Notes under the pieces: model-generated
What the model saw: only the letters and a program-made list of their open reading frames with translations
Database searches by the model: none
What the model was told of the DNA's origin: nothing
Shown here: piece after piece, positions 14,985 to 22,315 of the stretch
Position numbering within the stretch: position 1 is the stretch's first letter
How the letters are laid out: every line of letters starts with the position of its first letter
From: a virus
Strand: one strand, 5' to 3'
Length of the DNA: 22,850 nucleotides
IMG/VR virus record: IMGVR_UViG_3300008217_003979
Span: 1 to 22,850 of that record
Made by a program: the position numbers and the translations under genes

Positions 14985-15386
14985 TTAGTAACTCGTATTC
15001 GTCCGAATGGGCTTCAGCACGACATGTACCGACCCTTCATAGGCGGTAACCGTGCCGGTGTAATTCAACGACAGTTGTTCGCCCTTATCCATCTTCCTGG
15101 CGGAGAGTGTCGAGGTGAGCGTCGATTGGACCGGCGTATTCGCCGTACTATCCAACGCCAGCGCCGAACTCAACGCGGTGGTGAGACTCGCGGGGGCGGT
15201 CCCAGAGGCCGCAATCCCCACGTCCAAGGTGGTGCTGCTGGCTCCGGCCGTGCTATGCACTTCGCGGACATCCATGATTTCATAATCCTGGTCGGCCACG
15301 AAAATGCCCGTATCCGCCGCTTCTCCTGCTGAAATTGTGTAGACCACATGCACGGGTGCAAGTTTCGCAATCGCTTTGATTCCCAT
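14985..15386 (-). CDS. Small beta-rich virion protein, probable capsid decoration (133 aa)
   Basis: The ATG at 15386 is chosen over the adjacent GTG because AGGA lies at a workable distance. The sequence is almost wholly beta-prone, with many Ser, Thr, Ala and Gly. The pattern is a DYEIMDVREVHSTAG strand pair, alternating hydrophobic strands, a KMDKGEQLSL turn and a final VHVVLKP strand. No signal peptide or membrane segment is seen. Proteins of this size and texture next to the major capsid gene are usually decoration or head-fiber proteins that sit on the shell surface. I cannot see a specific family motif, so the call rests on position and composition. Confidence 0.6.
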   Translation of the reverse strand: MGIKAIAKLAPVHVVYTISAGEAADTGIFVADQDYEIMDVREVHSTAGASSTTLDVGIAASGTAPASLTTALSSALALDSTANTPVQSTLTSTLSARKMDKGEQLSLNYTGTVTAYEGSVHVVLKPIRTNTSY

Positions 15387-15412
15387 CACGTCCTACTTTC
15401 TGGCGAAGTGAC

Positions 15413-15432
15413 GGGGGAGGTTGCCCTCCCCC
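15413..15432 (-). terminator. Stable GNRA-loop hairpin after the major capsid gene
   Basis: Directly after the capsid stop codon the transcript would read GGGGGAGG-GCAA-CCTCCCCC: an 8-bp perfect, mostly G-C stem closed by a GCAA tetraloop of the very stable GNRA class. No U-run follows, so full rho-independent termination is doubtful. It may act as a partial terminator, a 3' end that protects the capsid mRNA, or a separator that lowers expression of later genes. The decoration gene starts 27 bases further on. Confidence 0.65.
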
Positions 15433-15444
15433 CACCTACTCAGT

Positions 15445-16728
15445 TTACGACTCGGCAACATCCTCGATCTTCGCGCCGGCGGCAGGGTTGTCGCTCAACA
15501 ACTGCCCCTGCCAGTACCACGCCACCTCAAAGGTCGCGTTGGAGGTCTGACGGAAGAACGGGGTGCCATCGAACACCTCTGACACCGGACGCGGCACGGC
15601 ATTCTCGCCGTGGCCGATGTAGAAATGCTTGGTGTCCATCCCGATGATGGTATTGGCCGCAAAGTACGGCTCGACATGCCACGGGTTGCCGCTGAAGCGA
15701 TAGACGGTGCGACCATCGCCGCCGTCTTTTCCCTTCTGCTGCGCGCCACCCTGTCGTCCGACCCCTGACCCGCTGTCAAACGCTTTCGGCGAACTCATCG
15801 CAAAGAAGGTGTCTTCGCGCAGGAGTTCGTGATAGCGCCGGATGATGGCGAGATTCGAGACATAGGCGTTCAGTTTCGCCCCGCCCTTTTCTCGCACCGC
15901 ATCTTCCAGTTGAATCAGGAGGTCTTCGGTGAGCGCCCGGTTCGTGCCACTGTTCTCCAGCACGATGGACTCCCAGAACTCGTTCCCCGCGGTACTGCGG
16001 TTGATATTACCAAAGTTGCCCGAGGGCGGATTGGCATCATCAATAATCCCGAGGAGTCCGTCCGTGTGGTAAATCGCGCCGGATTTCGTCGTATTTTCAA
16101 TACAGAAGAAATCCCCGGCGGCTGTCCCACTCGGGGCCGAGCCGCTAATGGTGACGGTGCGATTTTGCACATCAATCGCGGTGACCGTCCGGGAGGCTGC
16201 CAAGTCCGTGTCATTATCCGAGGCGTCAATCAGATCGACCGTCATCCCGAGATCGATACTCGGGAGGGCGTCCACGGTAATCGTGGTCTGATTATCGGCC
16301 GCGGGCATGATCGCGAGCTTGCCGAGACCATCCGAGATGAGGTCGGCGTTGATGAGCTTGAGAATCCGCCGGCGGAAGCCACTCTCCATCATTTTCAGGG
16401 CCGTCTGGAACGCAAACTTCGAGTTCCGGGCGTCCTGGATGAGCTTCCACGACATGTTGTACAGCCCCGCAAATTCCTGGAGGCTGAACGACGCCTCGGT
16501 CGTGTCAGGGTCGATGTTCGACGGGAGCGCCCCGCCTTCGGCCAACCCACTCCACGCGCCGGGGTTTTTCACCATGATGGGCATCAAGAATTGTCCACGG
16601 CCCGCCATCGGTTTCTTCATCTTCTGGAACATGTTCCAGCAGACAACCTCTTGGTTGACCAGGTACAGCACTTGATCGACCCCGTAGGTGTATTTCAGGG
16701 CTTCAATGACATCGGTCGTACTCGCCAT
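15445..16728 (-). CDS. Major capsid protein, HK97-fold type (427 aa)
   Basis: Main shell subunit. It lies directly after the scaffold with an AAGGA site eight bases before the ATG. Residues 1-90 hold an N-terminal arm and a Gly/Ala-rich E-loop-like segment (about 44-70). A long helix (about 95-128, with FRRRILKLINADLISDGLG) corresponds to the spine helix of HK97-fold proteins. Residues 149-211 are beta-rich (TITVDALPSIDLGMTVDL onward) and look like an inserted domain interrupting the core. The C-terminal part (about 230-427) fits the A and P domains, with an aromatic-rich end (FEVAWYWQGQL). Length and position are typical. The fold is inferred from pattern and context, since these proteins diverge strongly in sequence. 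Confidence 0.9.
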   Translation of the reverse strand: MASTTDVIEALKYTYGVDQVLYLVNQEVVCWNMFQKMKKPMAGRGQFLMPIMVKNPGAWSGLAEGGALPSNIDPDTTEASFSLQEFAGLYNMSWKLIQDARNSKFAFQTALKMMESGFRRRILKLINADLISDGLGKLAIMPAADNQTTITVDALPSIDLGMTVDLIDASDNDTDLAASRTVTAIDVQNRTVTISGSAPSGTAAGDFFCIENTTKSGAIYHTDGLLGIIDDANPPSGNFGNINRSTAGNEFWESIVLENSGTNRALTEDLLIQLEDAVREKGGAKLNAYVSNLAIIRRYHELLREDTFFAMSSPKAFDSGSGVGRQGGAQQKGKDGGDGRTVYRFSGNPWHVEPYFAANTIIGMDTKHFYIGHGENAVPRPVSEVFDGTPFFRQTSNATFEVAWYWQGQLLSDNPAAGAKIEDVAES

Positions 16729-16764
16729 AAGGTAAATCCTTTCCGTCCCCTACAGCGGTGGGTC

Positions 16765-17595
16765 TTACTCGGACTGGCCGGGATTGAGCATGGGCCACAA
16801 TTCGTCGGTGCGTTCCTCCGGCGTTTTGTAGCCGTCCGTTTTGCCACTCGTCAGCGACGATTCACCACCCGTTGACGGGAACGGCGAGGCTTTGGCCTGT
16901 GCGGCGGCCTGCCGATCCATTGATCGAAAGACTTTTTTCAAGCCCTCGATCCGTTCACGGGCGGTCGCGGGAAACTTTTCATCCCAATCGGCGCCTTCAT
17001 ACGAGTAGTAGACATCTCGGAGAAGATCATTGACGACCTCCTCATCCGGCAAGCCTGCTTCGCTTCGCAGCTGTACGAACCGCTGGTCCAGGTCCTGTCC
17101 CGCCTGCCGGTCGTGCGCCGTATGGACGCGCTCCCGAAGGGACTTGTAGTCCTGAACAATTTGCGCCATCGCCTGATCCCGCTGTTTGATGGCCGACTGG
17201 AGGGGTGTAATGCCCTCCGTCACCAACCGCTCCATGAGTTGGGCGGCGGTGGCCCCATCGAGATACGGCATCGACCGGAGCTGGTCCAGCATCGTCTGCT
17301 GCTGCTGCTGCCCTTGGGCCTGTTGCTGCGCGACCTGTGTCGCGGCCTGACGGGCATACTGCTGCTGCTGAAGCTGCTGAGCGTAGGACTGCAACTGCTG
17401 GGTTTGTTCCGTGCGTTGCGTTTCCCACGCTTTTCGCTCGTCGGCGAGCGCCTGTGTTTTCTTGGTATATGCGGCTTGTACGTCTGCGGGCCACGCGCCC
17501 GAGTCGTCCGCCCCACCTCCGGGGGTCTGTTCCGCTGTCTCCTCGGCCGCGGGGGCCTCGGGGACGACGGCGGGTTCGTTAAAGTCCTCTGCCAT
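16765..17595 (-). CDS. Capsid scaffolding protein (276 aa)
   Basis: Probable internal scaffold that guides capsid-protein assembly and leaves before or during packaging. The start at 17595 is preferred because GGGAGG lies directly upstream; the 23-residue extension from a GTG at 17664 has no ribosome site and runs through the hairpin leader. The N-terminal 40 residues are acidic (Glu/Ala/Pro). A long Gln-rich coiled coil follows (about residues 40-107), with runs of four and five Gln from CAG-type triplets. The C-terminal half is charged and helical, ending in an acidic tail with TPEERTDELW. The position between portal and major capsid protein and the coiled-coil, low-complexity composition are the classic scaffold signature. 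No protease domain is visible, so a non-proteolysed scaffold is likely. Confidence 0.85.
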   Translation of the reverse strand: MAEDFNEPAVVPEAPAAEETAEQTPGGGADDSGAWPADVQAAYTKKTQALADERKAWETQRTEQTQQLQSYAQQLQQQQYARQAATQVAQQQAQGQQQQQTMLDQLRSMPYLDGATAAQLMERLVTEGITPLQSAIKQRDQAMAQIVQDYKSLRERVHTAHDRQAGQDLDQRFVQLRSEAGLPDEEVVNDLLRDVYYSYEGADWDEKFPATARERIEGLKKVFRSMDRQAAAQAKASPFPSTGGESSLTSGKTDGYKTPEERTDELWPMLNPGQSE

Positions 17596-17633
17596 CCATC
17601 CTCCCTCTGTCGAGTGGTCCACGAGTGGAGCAG

Positions 17634-17673
17634 CGTTATTCGTTTGCCAACGAATCGCCACCACGTTATTCGT
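17634..17673. repeat. Two direct copies of a 10-bp sequence in the scaffold leader
   Basis: CGTTATTCGT (plus-strand sense) occurs exactly at 17634-17643 and 17664-17673, with starts 30 bases apart, close to three helical turns. Both copies lie downstream of the promoter candidate. This arrangement would suit a dimeric DNA-binding protein, but it may also be a by-product of the overlapping hairpins. Confidence 0.5.
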
Positions 17674-17696
17674 GGTCCGTGTTCGTCGTCACGGAC
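17638..17696 (-). promoter_or_regulatory. Structured leader with three hairpins, two of them mutually exclusive
   Basis: Between the promoter candidate and the scaffold gene lie three perfect inverted repeats. Hairpin 1 (17675-17696) has a 7-bp stem GTCCGTG/CACGGAC and an 8-base loop. Hairpin 2 (17660-17676) has a 6-bp stem ACCACG/CGTGGT with a 5-base loop and shares two bases with hairpin 1, so both cannot form fully. Hairpin 3 (17638-17655) has a 7-bp stem ATTCGTT/AACGAAT and a 4-base loop. None is followed by a U-run, so a simple terminator is unlikely. A regulatory leader, an RNA-stability element or a protein-binding site is possible. Confidence 0.5.
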
Positions 17697-17713
17697 ATCT
17701 GGTCAGTCCTCGT

Positions 17714-17743
17714 AGTATCAAGGACGCGCCGGCCGTGTGTCAA
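17714..17743 (-). promoter_or_regulatory. Sigma70-type promoter candidate upstream of scaffold and capsid genes
   Basis: Just past the portal stop codon the minus strand carries a perfect -35 hexamer TTGACA (17738-17743), 18 bases, then GATACT (17714-17719), which matches four of six -10 consensus positions. The expected transcription start is near 17707. It is the only perfect -35 I noticed in a gene gap, and it sits ahead of the genes that need the highest expression, scaffold and major capsid protein. Activity is inferred. Confidence 0.6.
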
Positions 17744-17746
17744 GGG

Positions 17747-19957
17747 CTACTGGGGCGTCGTCGGCCCACGTTGCGTGTCCATCATCGCCTGGGCCAACGC
17801 CTCGGGCGCCTGCGGGGCAATGGACGCACTCGCGGCAAGCTGGTCGGTGGCGGCGTCAATCGCCTCGGCGGCGGCTTTCGCGGCGGCCTGCTGGGCGGCT
17901 TGGGCCACGGCGCCCTGGATCTGCTGTTGCTGCATCCCATCCTGCCGTCGTTGGGAGGCTTCAACGAGCAGGGTCCGGCATTTGTTCCAGAAGGCGACAA
18001 AGCCCTGTTGAATCGCGGGGCTCGCGCCCAACCATTCCGTGGTGGCCATTGACGCTTCGAGTTCGTCCATGATCACGCGCAAATTCCAGAAGGGCATCGG
18101 GACGTGGGGCGGCAGCGCCTCCCCTTGCCACAAGCGCTCCACCAGGGACAGGGCGAGCTTCCGATACTGTGATTCGCGCGCTTCGCGCCCGACATCGCCC
18201 ATCTGGAGGTCGGACGCAATCTTTTCCTTGTCGATCCGCCCCGTCCGCTCGTCGATATAGAGGACCGCGAGGGGCGATTGGAGGTGTTCGCGGATCCGCG
18301 CTTCCCGGAGGGCGTGAAATTCCGGCACGAGGCTCCCGCGCTCCACCGTCACCGAATAATCGGTCCCTGCGCGCAAGATATCGGAGGTCTGGAAGACAAA
18401 CACCTCATCGCGCATACTCTGATCGGTGTAATGGAGCGTGCGGAAGGGCGGATAGTACCCCTTGACCCGATTGATCCGCATATCCTTCACTTTGGCCATC
18501 CGCTGGCCAATATGCTGATAGAGATGCCCCCATTGGGTATCAATCATCTCCTGGAGCATCGGGACGGCCATCGGCCCCCGCAGTTGCCCTGGAAACTTCT
18601 GTTCCTGGAACAAGTCGACCCCGCCGGCAATCTCGCGCATCAATTTGAGGACGAGATCGACCGATTGCATGAACCAGGCGGGTAGTTGGGGTGGATCGCG
18701 CCGCTGCACCATCTTCACCCCGGCGTCATTGAGGCCGCCTTCGATGGGCGCGGGGTAATCCGCGGGAATATCCTCTCGTTTGACCGTCGGGCCGAGCAAT
18801 TCATCCCCGTAAATCGAGGCATTGGCCTGTTCCCCGAGTTGCGAAATCCGTTTATTGAGAAACCGCTGCGGGGCAATCAAATCAGAGATGTAATCGTCGT
18901 TCCAGAAGCTCGTCGTGGTCGGGGTCCAGTGAAAGTCCACCAGGGGAATCGACTCGTAGGGATTGTCGCCCTCGTGGAGAATCTGCACCCCGGGCACGAA
19001 GGCGGTATAGCGCCCCCGTGGATGTTGTGCGGAGATGGGCTGGTAGCGTTCCACCACGACGGCGAGATCGGGGTCTTCGGGCGCACGCGACCCTTGAATC
19101 CGGGGAATCAGGTCTTGGAGATGCACGGATCCAGTCGGCGCCCCGAACTGGGACACATCGGTACTGAGAATGCGTACCTCGGTGGCATCCGTAATCGACT
19201 CAACGGTGGTCGCGCTGAGGTCATAATTCGCTTTGATCCAGCCGAGTGTCCGAATTTTCGCAATATAGACGGCCTGATCGGGGCTCAGATCGTCGAGCGA
19301 CCGTACGGAGGCATCGACAAAGACCTGGAGCGGACTTAAGACTTCGCTCCCCACGTCTCCGGCCAGGACCATCTCCTCAACGACGGTAAAGGTCTCGGCG
19401 GGCGCCCCCTGGAGCAGCGCCTGTTGCCGCACGGACTCGGGCACCACCTCGCCGGTCTGGACCTGGGTCCACAGGAGTTCATTGGTGGCTGGATCGAACT
19501 GCGGGAGTGGTTCCATCGTCGCATCTTTGACCCAGGGCACATATTCAAACGCGACGCCGCCGATGGCCATCCACCAGAGCAGTTCCCACGTCCGGGAGGG
19601 CTGATCGAGCTTTTCGTCCAGTGCCCGGATGAGTTTATTGACCACCTCGGTTTTCCCGAGTGAGGCCGGATCTTGTTTATCCGGCCGGGCACGAAAGACG
19701 GGGGCCACACTACTGAGACGGCCCATCATCTTGTAGAGCATTTGCGCCGCGAGATTGAAGACGAGATAGAGCTTGTTCGGATCACGCTTTCGCGTAAACA
19801 GCATCCGATTCTTCGACCCGACCCAATGTTCGCCGGAGACGAAGGCGAGATTCGTCAGAATCCGCAGCTCGACCGACCCCACATCGCGTGCTTTTTGCGC
19901 GCGGAGGCGGTTGTAGTCGGTCGTGATCGTCGTCAGCGTTTCGGCCGCGGGGGGCAT
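17747..19957 (-). CDS. Portal protein (736 aa)
   Basis: Forms the dodecameric channel at one capsid vertex through which DNA enters and leaves, and to which terminase and then the tail bind. The N-terminal segment has the typical portal pattern: a helix with Tyr15-Asn16-Arg17, then LAFVSGEHW at 37-45, and further on a helical region ending in AIGGVAFEYVPW (131-142). The middle carries the VLSPLQVFVDASVRSLDDL-type stretch seen in large podovirus portals. The C-terminal 64 residues (673-736) are Gln/Ala-rich and helical, as in the coiled-coil barrel of P22-type portals. At 736 residues it is in the range of large P22-like portals. It follows the terminase genes and precedes the scaffold, the usual order. 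Confidence 0.92.
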   Translation of the reverse strand: MPPAAETLTTITTDYNRLRAQKARDVGSVELRILTNLAFVSGEHWVGSKNRMLFTRKRDPNKLYLVFNLAAQMLYKMMGRLSSVAPVFRARPDKQDPASLGKTEVVNKLIRALDEKLDQPSRTWELLWWMAIGGVAFEYVPWVKDATMEPLPQFDPATNELLWTQVQTGEVVPESVRQQALLQGAPAETFTVVEEMVLAGDVGSEVLSPLQVFVDASVRSLDDLSPDQAVYIAKIRTLGWIKANYDLSATTVESITDATEVRILSTDVSQFGAPTGSVHLQDLIPRIQGSRAPEDPDLAVVVERYQPISAQHPRGRYTAFVPGVQILHEGDNPYESIPLVDFHWTPTTTSFWNDDYISDLIAPQRFLNKRISQLGEQANASIYGDELLGPTVKREDIPADYPAPIEGGLNDAGVKMVQRRDPPQLPAWFMQSVDLVLKLMREIAGGVDLFQEQKFPGQLRGPMAVPMLQEMIDTQWGHLYQHIGQRMAKVKDMRINRVKGYYPPFRTLHYTDQSMRDEVFVFQTSDILRAGTDYSVTVERGSLVPEFHALREARIREHLQSPLAVLYIDERTGRIDKEKIASDLQMGDVGREARESQYRKLALSLVERLWQGEALPPHVPMPFWNLRVIMDELEASMATTEWLGASPAIQQGFVAFWNKCRTLLVEASQRRQDGMQQQQIQGAVAQAAQQAAAKAAAEAIDAATDQLAASASIAPQAPEALAQAMMDTQRGPTTPQ

Positions 19958-20397
19958 TAGGCCACTCCGGGTCGACCGATCGGCAGTCCAGGACGTCCGC
20001 CCGGACGGCGTCGCGCAATCTGGGGCGCGGCGGCGGACAGCCCGCCGGGTCTCGGCGGCCCGTCAGGACCCAGGGGCCCTGCGGGTCCCCTCGGGCCTCC
20101 CGCTAGCCCTGGTGGCGTCATCCCTGGTGGCGGCGCGCCGGTCAGGCCAGGGAGTGGCAGGCCCGCACCGCCGATGGCACCGCCGCTCTGGGCGAGCTGA
20201 CCGACCGGTCCCCCGGGGGGCTGGCCGTGTCCGGGGCCTTGTGGCGCTCCTGGAGGCCCTTGCGCCGCGCCATCCGCAGGCGGGGCGTCGATAATCTGCA
20301 CACGCGCACCCTGAATCGCCGCGGTCACTTCTGTTTCAATCGCCTTGGCCTGCAACGCCGCCTCTGGACCATACGGAATGTTTACGACCACAATCAT
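19957..20397 (-). CDS. Gly/Pro-rich protein with collagen-like run, unknown function (146 aa)
   Basis: An in-frame ATG 39 bases earlier exists, but the start at 20397 has a clear AAGGAG nine bases upstream and is chosen. Residues 1-38 look like a small alpha/beta segment (MIVVVNIPYG then a helix). The rest is low complexity, dominated by Gly, Pro, Ala and Gln, with five consecutive Gly-X-Y triplets (GPRGPAGPLGPDGPP, about residues 101-115) and a basic Arg/Gly/Pro C-terminus. The TAA stop shares a base with the portal ATG (TAATG), so it is translated together with the portal. Function is unknown; a virion or portal-associated role is inferred from position only. Confidence 0.65.
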   Translation of the reverse strand: MIVVVNIPYGPEAALQAKAIETEVTAAIQGARVQIIDAPPADGAAQGPPGAPQGPGHGQPPGGPVGQLAQSGGAIGGAGLPLPGLTGAPPPGMTPPGLAGGPRGPAGPLGPDGPPRPGGLSAAAPQIARRRPGGRPGLPIGRPGVA

Positions 20398-20413
20398 CTG
20401 CGCGATCTCCTTC

Positions 20414-20614
20414 TCAATGGAGCCCGAGATGGGCATCCGGGTGATCGGCCACGGGCGTCGCGCGTGGGGGCGACGGCTCGTGGCCGTTAGGTGTCGTCGG
20501 TGGCGGGAGGCGCGCTTCCAGGGAAGCCATCTGGGCCTGGAGATGCGCCACGGTCTGTGGCAGCAAAGGATCGGGCTGCCACTTGCGCCAATGTTTGCGG
20601 ACCCAGGTGAGCAT
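20414..20614 (-). CDS. Small basic and helical protein overlapping the previous gene (66 aa)
   Basis: The ATG at 20614 is preceded at ten bases by a good GAGGAG Shine-Dalgarno (20625-20630) lying inside the upstream gene, with which it shares 128 bases in another frame. The N-terminus is basic and rich in Trp (WVRKHWRKW), followed by a short coiled coil with regular Leu spacing (VAHLQAQMASLEARL) and a Pro/His-rich tail. No family is recognised. The basic aromatic start could suit membrane or nucleic-acid contact, but this is a guess. The Shine-Dalgarno and the sensible N-terminal half support it; the large overlap lowers confidence. Confidence 0.5.
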   Translation of the reverse strand: MLTWVRKHWRKWQPDPLLPQTVAHLQAQMASLEARLPPPTTPNGHEPSPPRATPVADHPDAHLGLH

Positions 20615-20750
20615 GGGCACGAGTCTCCTCAAAAAGCGTCGCCAGGCTGCGGGACGAGGTTTCCCCGTCCTGCGTGGCGGTCAGGGCAATCGTCTGCATG
20701 ATAAAGCGCACTTGCTGTTCGAGCGCCGTGAGGCGCGCGTCGTCGGCCAT
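20487..20750 (-). CDS. Small helical protein after terL, unknown function (87 aa)
   Basis: The ATG shares one base with the terL stop (TGATG) and has a GGAGG Shine-Dalgarno upstream, so this start is preferred over a longer frame that would run back 150 bases into terL. The first 50 residues are predicted helical and coiled-coil-like (Leu and Val spaced through LTALEQQVRFIMQ). The last 30 are Ala/Gly/Pro-rich, low in complexity and overlap the next gene in another frame. Function is unknown. A small coiled-coil protein between terminase and portal is common in podovirus cassettes. The weak coding look of its tail leaves open a +1 frameshift into the next frame (see findings). Confidence 0.55.
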   Translation of the reverse strand: MADDARLTALEQQVRFIMQTIALTATQDGETSSRSLATLFEETRAHAHLGPQTLAQVAARSFAATDRGASPGPDGFPGSAPPATDDT

Positions 20751-22315
20751 CAGGATCCTCCAAGATGCACATCGCCCGCGGTCGGCGGCGTCCGTTTTCT
20801 GAGCGGCGATCCGTACCACTGGACGGACCCGAGGTCCGGGACCGGCGGCGCCGGGCGAGGCTGCCCCCCCCGAGGATGCCGCGAGAGGACGTGTTCCAGA
20901 CAATCGAGCAGGTGGTCATTGACTTTCAGGCGCGCAAAGCGTCCGGCGCTCGTGGCCTGATCCGGCCACTGGGCTGATTCTACCTCATACGGCAACAGAT
21001 CCACCCACGGGGCGAGCAGAATTTGATCATGCTGGAAATACGCCCGCGCGGCTTCGGTGCGCGCTTCCCGGCCGTGGCGGTTCCCCACGAGGGAGACGCC
21101 GGCGCGGCGGCACTCCTGTTTGAACTGGGAATTACTATCCACCCAGGCCACGGGGCGCGTCCCCCATCGGGCGGCCATCTGCGCCAGTCCGGCGGTCCAG
21201 GTGCGGATCGATCCGTCCTCGGTCAGTTCCGGGAGACCGGCGACGTAGCGATAATTTGTCCATTCGTCGAGGACCACGGCCAGGCCGGTCGGGGAGACCG
21301 CGACGGCGACCGCGGCACAGTAGGTCCCGGTATCCGCGCCGAGGGTGACCGTCCAGTCCTCCGGCAGCCGGAAGTTCGCCCGGGTCATCCCACGGGTCGG
21401 GTCACGCCAGCAGGCGGGGTGCGTGGTCGGGGTGATCTGCCGCTCGCCGCGCCGATAGCGATAGACGCGCCCGAGGTAATCCCCCAGGGTCCCGAGATAG
21501 GCGATCGCAAATTTTTCACGGGTCAGGAGATGCTGGTCGCGGTCCATCGCGGCCTGGTCGAAGCTATAGGGGTTCACCGACGCCGGGATGCCGCAGTGGC
21601 AGACCCACGCGGGAAAGTCAGGGTCGTCATGCCCGTGATCGTGCAGCGTCTGCACCCACGGGCGGTCGGGGGTGGTCGGGAAGACCGCATACCCCTCGCG
21701 CACCCGGAGATTCTGGGCCACGGAGGTGAAACATTCAATCCCGGGGAGTTGATACGCCTCGCAGTAGACGTAGGCATCCACTTCCTTGCCTTTGAGCGAC
21801 TCGGCGCGCTCCCAACTGCGGGCCTCGAAGCGTGCCCCATTTTCCAGTTCGAGCCACATGCGCCCGTCTTTCGGGCGATTCTGGAGCGTGCGGTAACCCT
21901 GTCCGAGGCCGCGTTCGGCGCAGAGCGCGTCCAGGAGGTACTCGAACTCCGGCGCGCACATATCGTATTCGTTCCCCACGAGATAGACGACGGCCCCGGG
22001 CACGGCGGCAAACGCCGCGGCCCAGATCCCTGCGCCGGCGGATTTCCCGGATTTATACGCGCCGAGGTCGGCCACGACGCGCGCACGCCCCTGGGGGCGG
22101 GGGGTGATCGTGCGGGCGACCACCCGTCGCGAGGGCAGGCGCACGGTCATGGTGTGGGGGCCGGTGTCATCCGGGCCAAGCACCTGTCCATCGGTGGACG
22201 CCCACCAGGCCGCTTGATGTTGAAACGGCACGAAGTCAATTTTCTCGCACAGGTATGCCCGAAAGGTGGTCATCAACCGATCGCGGAGCGCCGGGGTGAC
22301 GGGTGACGCACTCAT
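20750..22315 (-). CDS. terL: Terminase large subunit, ATPase and nuclease (521 aa)
   Basis: Motor protein that uses ATP to drive DNA into the procapsid through the portal and cuts the concatemer. The N-terminal ATPase shows a canonical Walker A, GAYKSGKS at residues 85-92 with Lys91, and a Walker B ending in catalytic Glu186 (hydrophobic run AYVYCE, 181-186). A PTTP segment at 213-216 sits where the coupling motif is expected. The C-terminal RNase H-like nuclease has the expected acidic residues Asp328 (LGADTG), Asp393 (WVDSNS) and Asp467 or Asp471 (NDHLLD). The length is normal for the family, and both catalytic halves look intact. The ATG overlaps the small-terminase stop, and its own TGA overlaps the next ATG, so it is part of one transcription unit. 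Family assignment is secure; the packaging type (cos, pac or terminal repeats) cannot be read from the motifs alone. Confidence 0.96.
   Translation of the reverse strand: MSASPVTPALRDRLMTTFRAYLCEKIDFVPFQHQAAWWASTDGQVLGPDDTGPHTMTVRLPSRRVVARTITPRPQGRARVVADLGAYKSGKSAGAGIWAAAFAAVPGAVVYLVGNEYDMCAPEFEYLLDALCAERGLGQGYRTLQNRPKDGRMWLELENGARFEARSWERAESLKGKEVDAYVYCEAYQLPGIECFTSVAQNLRVREGYAVFPTTPDRPWVQTLHDHGHDDPDFPAWVCHCGIPASVNPYSFDQAAMDRDQHLLTREKFAIAYLGTLGDYLGRVYRYRRGERQITPTTHPACWRDPTRGMTRANFRLPEDWTVTLGADTGTYCAAVAVAVSPTGLAVVLDEWTNYRYVAGLPELTEDGSIRTWTAGLAQMAARWGTRPVAWVDSNSQFKQECRRAGVSLVGNRHGREARTEAARAYFQHDQILLAPWVDLLPYEVESAQWPDQATSAGRFARLKVNDHLLDCLEHVLSRHPRGGQPRPAPPVPDLGSVQWYGSPLRKRTPPTAGDVHLGGS

Noticed and set aside
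15829-16875. 348-codon open frame on the plus strand opposite the capsid gene
   Set aside because: Antisense shadow of the major capsid gene and scaffold end; Arg/Pro/His-rich translation without any domain.
17290-17390. CAG-type triplet runs that look like a microsatellite
   Set aside because: They encode the Gln runs of the scaffold coiled coil and are interrupted; no sign of independent repeat function.
17596-17664. 23-residue N-terminal extension of the scaffold from a GTG start
   Set aside because: No ribosome site at the GTG, and it runs through the hairpin leader. The ATG at 17595 has GGGAGG upstream.
17666-17698. Ten-codon leader peptide (MSVTTNTDHE) overlapping hairpin 1
   Set aside because: It has a GAGGA site, but the predicted transcription start falls on that site, so ribosome binding would be poor. 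No run of control codons is present. Kept only as a possibility.
18686-19339. 217-codon open frame on the plus strand opposite the portal
   Set aside because: Shadow of the portal gene; no independent evidence of coding.
20751-20903. Upstream extension of the 87-residue gene into terL
   Set aside because: The extension would overlap terL by 150 bases and has an Arg/Ala/Pro-rich non-coding look. The ATG at the TGATG junction has GGAGG upstream.
21023-22306. 427-codon open frame on the plus strand opposite terL
   Set aside because: It mirrors the large terminase, whose motifs are intact; GC-rich codon use makes the opposite strand open. No ribosome site or recognisable protein.
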